A stretch of 64,000 nt of DNA, taken from Celeribacter naphthalenivorans. GTDB lineage: Bacteria > Pseudomonadota > Alphaproteobacteria > Rhodobacterales > Rhodobacteraceae. Numbering within the stretch: position 1 is the first letter of the stretch; each line of letters starts with the position of its first letter. A program made the position numbers and the translations under genes. This document shows positions 37,405 to 45,407 of this stretch, piece by piece. Below the pieces are notes generated by a model that ran no database searches, had not been told where the DNA came from, and saw only the letters and a program-made list of their open reading frames with translations. The DNA lies in NCBI RefSeq assembly GCF_020524585.1, contig NZ_JAIVLK010000003.1, positions 434,001 through 498,000 on the forward strand. Reading direction: 5' to 3'.

Positions 37405-39231
37405 TCAGAAATTCAAATCGAAGATCCTCATTGCTTGCGCCGTCAAGGCCTCTTGGCGCGCGCTCGCTTGGTCGGCACCCCATTCCTCATTCTCAGCCAA
37501 GACTTGATTGATCTGCAGGCGGGACTCCTGCAAAATCGCCCGCTTGTTATGGAAAGGTCTATTGCCCGCCCGGTTGTTTTCATCCTCGCTAAGCAATGTC
37601 AGATTTCCAATCTTGTGCAGATGAGGCAGCATCTCCAATCCCGCCTCTTCGGGATTTTGTGGGCTGACATGCTCCAAAGTCATGGCCCGAATGTCGATCG
37701 ATACATTCGGGGCCATCACAGTTGGTCGGCCGTTTGCTTGGCCGTTGTACCAAGCCAACATGAACTCTGAAATAGCCAGAAGGTACTTTAGCTCCTTCTT
37801 GTTCTTGTCGTAGTCCAATCCATCAAGCTGGCGCTTCAGCGCTTCAGTGGTCGCATAGCGATCCAAAAGATCTCGCAAGATTGCCTCCAGATCCGCGAGG
37901 CGATACTCGTTTGGAGTATCTCTAACCTTCGTGATCATCGGGCCGATTTTTCGATCGTATTCGGCGATCCTGGCGCGCGCCAACACCCCATAGCGAAACG
38001 CAAACCGCTCTAGGACGCACACCAAACGTTCTTGATGGTCTGCGCGCAGACTTTGGGCTGCATAGACGAGTGGGAGTATCCAAAGTTGCTTCAAATCACG
38101 AAGCGTGTAAGCAAGCCTCTCTGACATAACCGGTGACAGGTTCAACCCGCCACCAACGATGTTTCCTTCAGCGAGGGCGCTGATCTTCAGCATGTCCGTT
38201 TTGAGAGCTTCAACTCTCTGGACGAGAGCTCTGGCGTCTGCGGCCCCCAGCAACTCGCCGCTCGCGAGCTCCTCAAAGTGCATTGCCTCGAATTCAGTGG
38301 ATGTGCGGGCGATATTGAAACGCCGCCCCGTCCGCGCTTGGTAGGCAAGCACAAGGTAATCATCGGGATTAGGAGCGATGCCACTTATTTCCTTCCATGC
38401 AGCAGCCAGCTGGTCTTTCTCCGCCGCCTCGAGCCTTTGACCGGCCCGCTCCATTGTGGTTGCACGCAGGAGATCACAGTCACTGACAGGCAAGCCTCTG
38501 TTGTTCAGAACCCTAAATATAAGACTCGCGTGTTCGGGGGCATTTGCCTCGATGTGCACCACCTCCCAGTCTTCGAGGGCGCTTGCGTAGAACTGGTTCA
38601 GCGCATTGAATTCACGCTCAGGCGAACCCGTGGCATCCCGCCGCTCCTGAAGCATAGCGAAACATGCTTCATATGCTGCTGCAAGCCGCCTATGCGACGG
38701 AGCTAGTGCTTGCACATCATCTCCTCTCAAAAGCCCTTTGAAAACAGCATCATCAGTATCATTCAAGGTTAACGGATAGACATCCTTGGTTTCCATGAAA
38801 TCTAGGTCTTTGTTCATGATGAAGCGCGAAAAGAGTGTTTCCGCCATCGTCGACAACGCTGATGCGAGCGCCGGAGAGCCCTCGCGAAATAATTCAGAAG
38901 CCGAGAGGCAATGTTGGCGCAAGGACGCGACAAATAGCAGGAAGGTGGCAAAGCGCTGCTGTCCATCAATGACTTCTCTTCTGGGGCGGACCAAGCCGCC
39001 TGGGTCTTTTGGTGAAGTGACGACTGAGCCGAAGAAATGCCGTTCACGCTCACCATTTATTCGTCGCTGCCAACAACGCCGCACATCGTCAATGAACGCA
39101 TCGATTTGCTCATTTTCCCATTCGTAGGCACGCTGGTAGGCGGGTACGCGAAAGAGTGTCATACCACCAAAAAGGGCAGACACCGTGGTCGGCGTGGCGC
39201 GCTGGCACAGCAGATCTGAAACTTTTTCCAT
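37405..39231 (-). CDS. DUF262/DUF1524 protein, SspE/GmrSD-like nuclease
   Basis: The 608-aa product has the DUF262 NTPase features YQRAYEW (32-38) and DGQQRF (89-94). Its C-terminal DUF1524 HNH-type region (about residues 520-575) contains LEHVSPQNPEE, then KIGNLTLLS and NRAGNRPF. Family members include SspE, which acts with phosphorothioate modification, and GmrSD, which cuts modified phage DNA. Here it stands tail to tail with dndA and is the last gene of the five-gene convergent operon, 11 bases after the 172-aa gene. A role as phosphorothioate-sensing nuclease is inferred from family and place. Confidence 0.85.
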   Translation of the reverse strand: MEKVSDLLCQRATPTTVSALFGGMTLFRVPAYQRAYEWENEQIDAFIDDVRRCWQRRINGERERHFFGSVVTSPKDPGGLVRPRREVIDGQQRFATFLLFVASLRQHCLSASELFREGSPALASALSTMAETLFSRFIMNKDLDFMETKDVYPLTLNDTDDAVFKGLLRGDDVQALAPSHRRLAAAYEACFAMLQERRDATGSPEREFNALNQFYASALEDWEVVHIEANAPEHASLIFRVLNNRGLPVSDCDLLRATTMERAGQRLEAAEKDQLAAAWKEISGIAPNPDDYLVLAYQARTGRRFNIARTSTEFEAMHFEELASGELLGAADARALVQRVEALKTDMLKISALAEGNIVGGGLNLSPVMSERLAYTLRDLKQLWILPLVYAAQSLRADHQERLVCVLERFAFRYGVLARARIAEYDRKIGPMITKVRDTPNEYRLADLEAILRDLLDRYATTEALKRQLDGLDYDKNKKELKYLLAISEFMLAWYNGQANGRPTVMAPNVSIDIRAMTLEHVSPQNPEEAGLEMLPHLHKIGNLTLLSEDENNRAGNRPFHNKRAILQESRLQINQVLAENEEWGADQASARQEALTAQAMRIFDLNF

Positions 39232-39242
39232 TTTAATCGACG

Positions 39243-39761
39243 TTACCCAATTTCACTTCTAAGTATGTCCTGGTAGCGGATCAGAAAATTCGATGGGTCC
39301 GATGGCTTTGGTCCCATTCTGCTTCTGAGCAGTTCAAATCCGCCGGCGGCATACAGATTCAAAATGTGCATGCCCTCCGCCGATAAACGCGTAGGGGAGG
39401 CAACCTGAAGAAGCTTCGCGATCGACCTCTCAAGTTGCTGTTCAGAATAGTCTTCAGAATGAAGGGCCGTTACTTCCGCATCTACCAACAATCCTGCGAT
39501 ATACTCACGGTATGGTTCATACTCATTTGGATAACTCGCAAGGAAGTTTGCTCCGTCGAGCATTTCACTTGTGCCCGTCTTTCTGCAAGAAAGACCAAGC
39601 ATTAGCCCCGCGTAATATGCATCAAAAAGGATGAGTGACCCTCGAGTCGCATCTGATGACTTTGTTCGGCCGAACATTCGCTGATCGACATAATCGAAAT
39701 ATATGCGGGCCTCTTTGTGGAGCACAAATCCGCGCGCCCGAGCATTTTGATCAAGTGTCAT
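39243..39761 (-). CDS. Unknown 172-aa protein of the convergent dnd-linked operon
   Basis: I do not recognise this protein. It is soluble and mostly alpha-helical by composition, starting MTLDQNARARGFVLHKEARI. Its start overlaps the end of the ATPase gene by four bases, so it is probably made in step with that protein and may be its partner subunit. It has no cysteine pair, membrane segment or catalytic motif that I can name. Confidence 0.7.
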   Translation of the reverse strand: MTLDQNARARGFVLHKEARIYFDYVDQRMFGRTKSSDATRGSLILFDAYYAGLMLGLSCRKTGTSEMLDGANFLASYPNEYEPYREYIAGLLVDAEVTALHSEDYSEQQLERSIAKLLQVASPTRLSAEGMHILNLYAAGGFELLRSRMGPKPSDPSNFLIRYQDILRSEIG

Positions 39762-41698
39762 ACCGATGTTCTCCCGCTTTGGAATTGGAAGAATGCGTTC
39801 TTGCTGTCATCTATCTTTACGGATCCGTCCGATTGATCGATTGAAGCTGTTATAAATTGGGTGTCTGCACGCCTTTCGAAAGAATCGGCAAAGCCCTCAC
39901 GCTCACTCGAAATGACGAAAATGATAAGTTGGTCAAAGATCTTCGGGATCAATGCCCCAACGTTCTGCCGCAAAACCAGGTCTAAGGAGACTGCCGGAGA
40001 GTCGACAATGAAGGGAAGCCGAGCTGGCGCTTCCGCCAAGAGGGCGGTCAAGAAAGCATAGCAAACCGCGAGCTTTTGCCCTTCACTCGCACTATCTTTC
40101 GGGAGGTTTTCTTCGTTAACAAGATGCAGACGGCCGTCGATCCTGGACACACGAATGATCTCATTGTCCAGAATCTTTTCCAGCTGAACGTTTGTTCGAT
40201 CCTTGACGAACACCTGAAGCCGTTCTTTTGAGAGTTTCCGCGCGCGCCTCGCTGCAAGGATCAGCTTGTCCGCAGCTGTAAAGTAGCGATTATTCTCGCT
40301 GGCTGTTTCGTACGCCTTCCTCCGCTCCTTTTCCATTTCTCGGCAAGCGGGAAGGTTTCGCTTCCAGTCCGCCTCATCAAGCGAAATAGGCACATCCGTC
40401 AGAAAGCGGAGAGCCTGATCTTTTCTGGCCTTTTCCGCCGAAAGCTCGCCTTTTTCAGATGTGAGCCTCTCTACTTCCTCCATGCCAGCTTGCGCTTTCT
40501 CGATATCCAGGCGCGCTCGCTCTTGTCCGACCGAGGTCAGCCGATCTTCGGCATCGCTCAGGTCTTTGATCACCTCGGAGAAGGAGCGCCGATCGACACT
40601 GTCCGTAAGCTTGTAACGGATATCATTGATGACGCTTACTTGCTCGTCACCTAGATGGTCGTCAGCATGCGAAAGAATATGGCTCCGCTTCTCGTCATCC
40701 AATTCGACGCCGCAAACGCACCTGTCTTGCACTGCGAGATCTTCGAAAAAGGATCTAGAGGATCTCGGCAACCTTTTTTCTTTTAGCGTCTCACTTAAGG
40801 TGTTTAGTCTCGCGACAACAAAAGTGTGGAGACTTAGTGGGGAGCGAAAGCTCGAAATCGCACTGCTGGAATATTTTGCGATATCACTACTGGCAGATCG
40901 ACTTCGATCATCAATATCCTTCTGCCTCTCCTGAAACTCCTCGTTTTCGTAACCCAACTCGCGGCAGCGGTCGTCGATCTCGTTTAATCTTCCGTCAATT
41001 CTTTCGAGAGCACGATCAAGCGACACTTTTTCCTGATTGAGCTTAGCAAGAACGTCCTTCGCTTCGATGTACTCTCGCTCAAGTCGATTTACAGCCGCTT
41101 GTTCAGAAGCAGTGGTTACTTCCCTGTTTCGCTTCTTTCGATTACCTTTAAGGGTCTCTATTTGGCCGATAAGATCATCAAAAGAATCAGTTCTATATAG
41201 CGCCTCAATCGCCTTATCCGCAGCAGCGGCGCCATCTTTGAGCATATCTTTTGCAAGTTCACCATCAAAGACGAACAGATCAATACTTCGACTCAAAGCT
41301 GAGGCTAACGGTGGATCAATTGAGCTTAGGAGGTGTCCAGATTGCTTACCGCTCTGGACGGTTGTTGTGTAGAAATAGTGACGCCCCATCTCAAAATCGA
41401 AATCAATCCGAAACGCCAGCCTTTCTCCAGAAACCATAAGAATGAGCTCGAAATATCCCTCCTTAGTGGTTCGGTCAGCCTGCAACGCTGAAATCGAAAG
41501 GGATTGATCCAGACGGCCCGTTAGGGCCGACCGCAAAAGCGCCATCGTCGTGGTTTTACCCGTTCCGTTTGGCATTTGCAGAAGGACGTGACTGTATTTA
41601 CCCGGATCAAGAGCGACACTGGCATCGCGCAAATAGCCGCGCAGTCCCTTTGCGTTCCAACCTAGAACAAGAACGTTATTACTTGTCACGTTGAGCAT
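39758..41698 (-). CDS. SMC/DndD-like ABC ATPase of the convergent operon
   Basis: The 646-aa product has Walker A MPNGTGKTTT near residue 45, a coiled coil (about 190-260), and a central CVCG with following histidines (near residues 327-345) that may bind metal at the coiled-coil bend. A second coiled coil, the signature-like SASEGQKLAVCY and Walker B LPFIVDSPAVSLD follow. It is distinct in sequence from DndD. It resembles the ATPases that pair with helicases in several defence systems. Overlaps of 20 bases with the upstream 67-aa gene and four bases with the downstream gene show coupling. Confidence 0.8.
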   Translation of the reverse strand: MLNVTSNNVLVLGWNAKGLRGYLRDASVALDPGKYSHVLLQMPNGTGKTTTMALLRSALTGRLDQSLSISALQADRTTKEGYFELILMVSGERLAFRIDFDFEMGRHYFYTTTVQSGKQSGHLLSSIDPPLASALSRSIDLFVFDGELAKDMLKDGAAAADKAIEALYRTDSFDDLIGQIETLKGNRKKRNREVTTASEQAAVNRLEREYIEAKDVLAKLNQEKVSLDRALERIDGRLNEIDDRCRELGYENEEFQERQKDIDDRSRSASSDIAKYSSSAISSFRSPLSLHTFVVARLNTLSETLKEKRLPRSSRSFFEDLAVQDRCVCGVELDDEKRSHILSHADDHLGDEQVSVINDIRYKLTDSVDRRSFSEVIKDLSDAEDRLTSVGQERARLDIEKAQAGMEEVERLTSEKGELSAEKARKDQALRFLTDVPISLDEADWKRNLPACREMEKERRKAYETASENNRYFTAADKLILAARRARKLSKERLQVFVKDRTNVQLEKILDNEIIRVSRIDGRLHLVNEENLPKDSASEGQKLAVCYAFLTALLAEAPARLPFIVDSPAVSLDLVLRQNVGALIPKIFDQLIIFVISSEREGFADSFERRADTQFITASIDQSDGSVKIDDSKNAFFQFQSGRTSV

Positions 41699-41882
41699 CC
41701 TCTTCGAGGATAAGTTCTATTGTACCCTCAATCCTATGTGGTGGAGGCAAAGCTCCTAACGTCGCATTCAGCAATCGCTCCGTGGACTGCTGAACCGAAA
41801 TGTTGTGAGAAACTTTTTTGGAAGCCTCTGCGATCGCAGCTGCAATTTCTTGTGCAGCCGTGGTCTGATCCGGACCATTCAT
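41679..41882 (-). CDS. 67-aa protein of the convergent operon, unknown
   Basis: This small acidic, helical protein (MNGPDQTTAAQEIAAAIAEA at the start, TIELILEEDAQRDK at the end) overlaps the helicase gene by four bases and the ATPase gene by 20 bases. Conserved coupling on both sides argues that it is real. It could be an adaptor between helicase and ATPase; no family is recognised. Confidence 0.6.
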   Translation of the reverse strand: MNGPDQTTAAQEIAAAIAEASKKVSHNISVQQSTERLLNATLGALPPPHRIEGTIELILEEDAQRDK

Positions 41883-43771
41883 AGTTCTTCCCTCCGCGTC
41901 CCGCTCAGCTCAGCAAGCCACTCATAACGTCTAATGTCAGTCGTGTCGCTGTCATCTTCATCGCCGAAATCGATAAAATCCAATACATGCGCTCTTTTAT
42001 TGACGTTGCTAGGATCGGTACGCAAGCAACGACCAAGTCGCTGGATGGTTTCGAGCTTGGCCCGCGCAGATGAAAACAGAACAATATTCCTGACAGATTT
42101 AATGTCGATGCCTTCAGATAGGCGATGGCAACTCACCAAACAATCGAGCTTCCCCTGGGCAAAATCCAACAATCGCTGCGGCTCATCTCCTTCGTAATAG
42201 GTGCCAAAGACAATGCCCGCTTCCAAAAGATACCTCTGGACCAGTTCCCCGTATTTTCGTGTTTCTACGAATATCAGAGATCTCTCATAGAGCTCAGGGT
42301 TTGCCGCTAGGTGGTCCTTGAAGGGCTCCAACTTCTCAGTCGTAACCTTTCGAACACGTGACAGCTCGCGATAGAGCGCTTCATCACTTACAACTTCACC
42401 CGCCGCTTTTTTTCCGTGATGTCGTTTGATCAAGTTTCGAATTTCCACCCGATCTTCATCCGATAATTCGTACTCCAAGGCGGTGTAGTCGAACTCACAC
42501 AGGATGCCCCTACGAATTGCATCTTCAATTTCAAATTTAAAGATGACTGGGCCGATTTCCGTTTCGATGAAACCGTTTCCAACTTCATCATACTCTCTCT
42601 CTGGTGTTGCGCTCAGCCCCAATCGATATCCAATCGGAGAAACCCATCCGGTCAGAGAGCTGACCTGCGCGGGAGACCCGAACCCATGCACCTCATCACA
42701 AATTATGAGAGTTCTTTCTAACGTACCATCAACGCTGGAAAGGAAATCTGACAAGTAGCTTTGAGAAACAAGCAACAGTCTCCTTCCGCGACTGGCGACA
42801 AATCGCGGCCCTTCCCGGTTTTGACCAAAATGGCGATAGATCCGGTAGGCGCTGTCCGTCACCATTGCTTGGAACCATTGTTCTAGCAGGTCATTTCCCC
42901 GCATCGTTACAATGACAGTATCCACTAAGTTTAGAGACGTGAGCTTTTCGATGATGCGAAGTGCGGTTCGCGTCTTTCCAGTTCCGGTAGCCATTTCAAG
43001 CACACCGTTCTTTTTGGACAAGAAGCACTCAATCGCGTCGTCTTGGTGGCGCCACCTGCTATCAGCTTTGTCTTGTCGTTCGGAGCGACGGCTCGGTCGA
43101 TAAAACTGCGCTAGGTTGCCGCGGATGGCTTCGGGAATATCGAAGCATCGGACATTCGGGTCGCTGTTAGTCCAGAGCCGCTCAAAACGTTTTCGATGCG
43201 ACTCAACCCGCGAGGCATCTCGTGGGTCCGCCCAGCTCAGGAAGACGTCAAGGCTTTCAAAATTTCTGCGCCCTTGCTCGGTTTCATTTTGAGAACCGTG
43301 GAACACAACACTATCACCAGTATAATCCCTAAAAATTCCGAGTTTGGGATGATAATCACCACTTAGCTTGCCGGTTGGGACGGCCAAGCGGACAGTCAGA
43401 AGCTTTTCGGCAATCATGTAGGAGAGTGTTTGGACGGGTTTGGAACTCGCGCTTTGTGCAAGTTCGTCCACCTCTTCTCTCAGCGCTTGGAGGAGCACCT
43501 CGTCGTCGATCGCATCCGAGCCTTGTTTGATCGCTGCCCAGTCTTCAGGCTTAAGCTTAGGACTGGTCAGTAGTCTCATTGTTCCGCCGTTTTGCGCGAA
43601 ACCTGCGATCCCAGTCGCCACCCGTTGTAGCCAACCTGAAGTGAAATACCCCACACCCCGGTCATAGGACACCGAATGAGCAAGGCACGGATTCATCAGC
43701 ACCTGATCGATGTCATCCTTCGAGGTGTCAACGTCAGATGGAAAGGTTAGAGATCTCAGGGATTTGTTCAT
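41879..43771 (-). CDS. PLD-nuclease/SF2 helicase fusion protein
   Basis: The 630-aa product begins with a phospholipase-D-like nuclease domain (about residues 15-190). Its signature is YHPKLGIFRD followed by FHGSQNETEQG. An SF2 helicase follows, with motif I MATGTGKTRTA, motif II ICDEVHGFGS, motif III GLSATPERE and motif VI IQRLGRCLR. This layout occurs in restriction-like defence enzymes. ATG 43771 has AGGA about eight bases upstream; in-frame GTG 43789 and ATG 43786 are alternatives. It is the first gene of the convergent operon, so its promoter should lie at 43775-43900. Confidence 0.85.
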   Translation of the reverse strand: MNKSLRSLTFPSDVDTSKDDIDQVLMNPCLAHSVSYDRGVGYFTSGWLQRVATGIAGFAQNGGTMRLLTSPKLKPEDWAAIKQGSDAIDDEVLLQALREEVDELAQSASSKPVQTLSYMIAEKLLTVRLAVPTGKLSGDYHPKLGIFRDYTGDSVVFHGSQNETEQGRRNFESLDVFLSWADPRDASRVESHRKRFERLWTNSDPNVRCFDIPEAIRGNLAQFYRPSRRSERQDKADSRWRHQDDAIECFLSKKNGVLEMATGTGKTRTALRIIEKLTSLNLVDTVIVTMRGNDLLEQWFQAMVTDSAYRIYRHFGQNREGPRFVASRGRRLLLVSQSYLSDFLSSVDGTLERTLIICDEVHGFGSPAQVSSLTGWVSPIGYRLGLSATPEREYDEVGNGFIETEIGPVIFKFEIEDAIRRGILCEFDYTALEYELSDEDRVEIRNLIKRHHGKKAAGEVVSDEALYRELSRVRKVTTEKLEPFKDHLAANPELYERSLIFVETRKYGELVQRYLLEAGIVFGTYYEGDEPQRLLDFAQGKLDCLVSCHRLSEGIDIKSVRNIVLFSSARAKLETIQRLGRCLRTDPSNVNKRAHVLDFIDFGDEDDSDTTDIRRYEWLAELSGTRREEL

Positions 43772-43789
43772 GGGACGATCCTGCATCAC

Positions 43790-44294
43790 ACAGGAGGGAT
43801 TTGGAAGGTTGAAATGTGCAACGACGTGCTACCCGGGGGCTGATGCAGTGACTGCCCTTCCGATGAGATCAATGGGTCCTGAGCCTAGAACAAACAACCC
43901 GGTTTTGCCGAGGTTCCAGTCGCGATCGAAGAGACGGAGAGCAAGTGTCGGGCTGCGGTAGCGTCCCTCGCATGATGCTCAAGGGGCGCCTCGGCGTGCA
44001 GGCCAATATCATCAGTCCAATAGGTCTCAATGCTCAGTTGCAACATTGTCGCCGCGTTTCGAGGACCGCTTTGTCCACATTGCTACCGCGATGAAGCGAA
44101 TACTTCTTCGATGCCGGTTGAACGACAGTGTATGAGAGGGCGTGGCTGCGCAGCAACTGCTCGGCTTGACGGCTGGCACGGGCCGTTGATCGGCGCCGCG
44201 TTGCCTAAGCCCCTATGATGACTGACCGCCGGGACGGCGCAGAATCGAAAGCTTGATCGAATTAATGCCATGCTCACAGGGTAAATTGCCTTCA
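43790..44294. other. Non-coding stretch between the defence operon and transposon right end
   Basis: No gene can be supported here. The left part probably holds the promoter for the helicase-led operon. Short open frames lack ribosome binding sites and recognisable products. Confidence 0.5.
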
Positions 44295-44363
44295 ATGGAC
44301 AAAAACTCTGTCACAAATGGACAGAAACCTGTCACAAATGGCCAAGTCAGGTGTCACCCGACA
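44295..44363 (-). repeat. Transposon right end with three transposase-binding repeats
   Basis: On the minus strand R1 is 44338-44357, R2 44317-44335 and R3 44295-44314. Each reads GTGACA, 5 or 6 bases, then a close match to TTGTCCAT. The three are packed two bases apart, unlike the spread-out left end. Repeat lengths (20, 19, 20) mirror those at the left end. Confidence 0.85.
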
Positions 44364-44368
44364 TCACA
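44364..44368. repeat. Target site duplication, right copy (TCACA)
   Basis: It matches 21585-21589 and lies directly beyond the terminal CCCGACA, 12 bases from the encoded CCA end of tRNA-Lys. Confidence 0.92.
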
Positions 44369-44380
44369 CTAGGAAGAAAG

Positions 44381-44456
44381 TGGTGAGCCGTGCAGGATTC
44401 GAACCTGCGACCCACTGATTAAAAGTCAGTTGCTCTACCAACTGAGCTAACGGCCC
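44381..44456 (-). tRNA. tRNA-Lys(UUU)
   Basis: The minus strand folds as a standard tRNA: acceptor GGGCCGT/ACGGCTC, T-loop TTCGAAT, encoded CCA, and anticodon loop CTTTTAA with anticodon TTT at 44421-44423. The transposon ends just beyond its 3' end and leaves the tRNA intact, so it is the likely attachment gene. Confidence 0.95.
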
Positions 44457-44570
44457 ACTCTCTCAGTCTCATCGACTGTGCGGCGGGGTTTAATGTCGTG
44501 GGTCAGGACCGTCAAGCGCAAAACTGAGATTTTCTTGGAAAAGGTTCCGACAAGGTTTATATGCCCGCCC

Positions 44571-45407
44571 ATGCAACAGGATTTTGACACCTCCCGCCGC
44601 CTCCCTTTTCTGAAAATGCATGGGCTAGGCAATGACTTCGTGATTGTTGATTCACGGGGGCGGGACGCGATTGTCACCGCTGAACTGGCACGCGCCGTGG
44701 GCGACCGCCATCGTGGGGTCGGTTTCGATCAGCTGGCCGAGATTCGGAGCTCGGATGCCGCAGACATTGATCTCGATTTCTGGAATTCCGACGGATCGCG
44801 TGCGGGCGCTTGTGGCAATGCCACGCGCTGTGTCGGGAGGTTGATGTTGGATGAGACGGGGAAGGGCGAGATCACGATTCGCACCGAGCGGGGGATTTTG
44901 ATCGCCCGACGTGCGAGTGATGAAGTCTCGGTCAATATGGGCCATCCACAACGCATGTGGGACGAGGTGCCTTTGTCGCATCCCGTCGATACCGATTTCC
45001 TGCCGCTCGAGGGCGAGCCAGTCGCGGTGGGCATGGGCAATCCTCATGCGGTGTTCTTTGTGCCGGACATCAAAGCGGTTGATGTCGCCGGTTGGGGCAA
45101 GCGCGTCGAATACGATCCGCTTTTCCCGCAGCGCACGAACGTGGAGTTCGCCGAAGTGCGGGCCCGCGACGAGATTAGAATGCGTGTCTGGGAGCGCGGC
45201 ACGGGGATCACGCTGGCCTGTGGCTCCGGGGCCTGTGCGACGGCTGTGGCGGCCTCTGTGCGCGGCCTGACGGACAAAAAGGTGCGGATGGAGGTCGATG
45301 GCGGCTGGCTGACGCTCGATTGGCGTGAGGACGGCGTCTGGATGACCGGACCGACGCAGCTGGTGTTCCAGGCGGAGTTCGACACGTCTTTCTTGGAGCG
45401 CGTCTGA
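44571..45407 (+). CDS. dapF: Diaminopimelate epimerase
   Basis: DapF converts LL- to meso-diaminopimelate for lysine and peptidoglycan synthesis. The 278-aa product has both catalytic cysteines, Cys81 in [10 protein letters not shown] and Cys217 in [12 protein letters not shown], and the N-terminal block [16 protein letters not shown] 44571 gives the normal N-terminus; the frame is open from 44478 but without homology. It shares one base with mtaB. Confidence 0.95.
   Translation: MQQDFDTSRRLPFLKMHGLGNDFVIVDSRGRDAIVTAELARAVGDRHRGVGFDQLAEIRSSDAADIDLDFWNSDGSRAGACGNATRCVGRLMLDETGKGEITIRTERGILIARRASDEVSVNMGHPQRMWDEVPLSHPVDTDFLPLEGEPVAVGMGNPHAVFFVPDIKAVDVAGWGKRVEYDPLFPQRTNVEFAEVRARDEIRMRVWERGTGITLACGSGACATAVAASVRGLTDKKVRMEVDGGWLTLDWREDGVWMTGPTQLVFQAEFDTSFLERV

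Larger units (their letters stand above)
21590..44363. mobile_element. Complete Tn7-like transposon (22,774 bp) carrying a dnd defence locus
   Basis: The ends are perfect 12-bp inverted repeats (TGTCGGGTGACA at 21590-21601, complement at 44352-44363) flanked by the 5-bp duplication TCACA. Each end has three copies of a GTGACA-N5/6-YTGKCCAT repeat, as expected for TnsB/TniA binding sites. The element encodes TnsA, TniA, TniB and TniQ near the left end. Cargo follows: regulators, a zinc-ribbon/phosphoesterase cluster, dndBCDEA and a convergent five-gene operon. The right end lies 12 bp from the 3' end of tRNA-Lys(UUU), so that gene is the likely attachment site. No CRISPR array or cas gene was seen in it. 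All transposition genes read intact, so the element may be active. Confidence 0.93.

Noticed and set aside
44083-44295. Open frame of 70 codons near the transposon right end
   Set aside because: No ribosome binding site, no recognisable product, and it runs into the right-end repeats.
21590-44363. CRISPR-associated transposon
   Set aside because: No repeat array and no cas gene is seen; tniQ is long and TnsD-like rather than the short Cascade-bound form.
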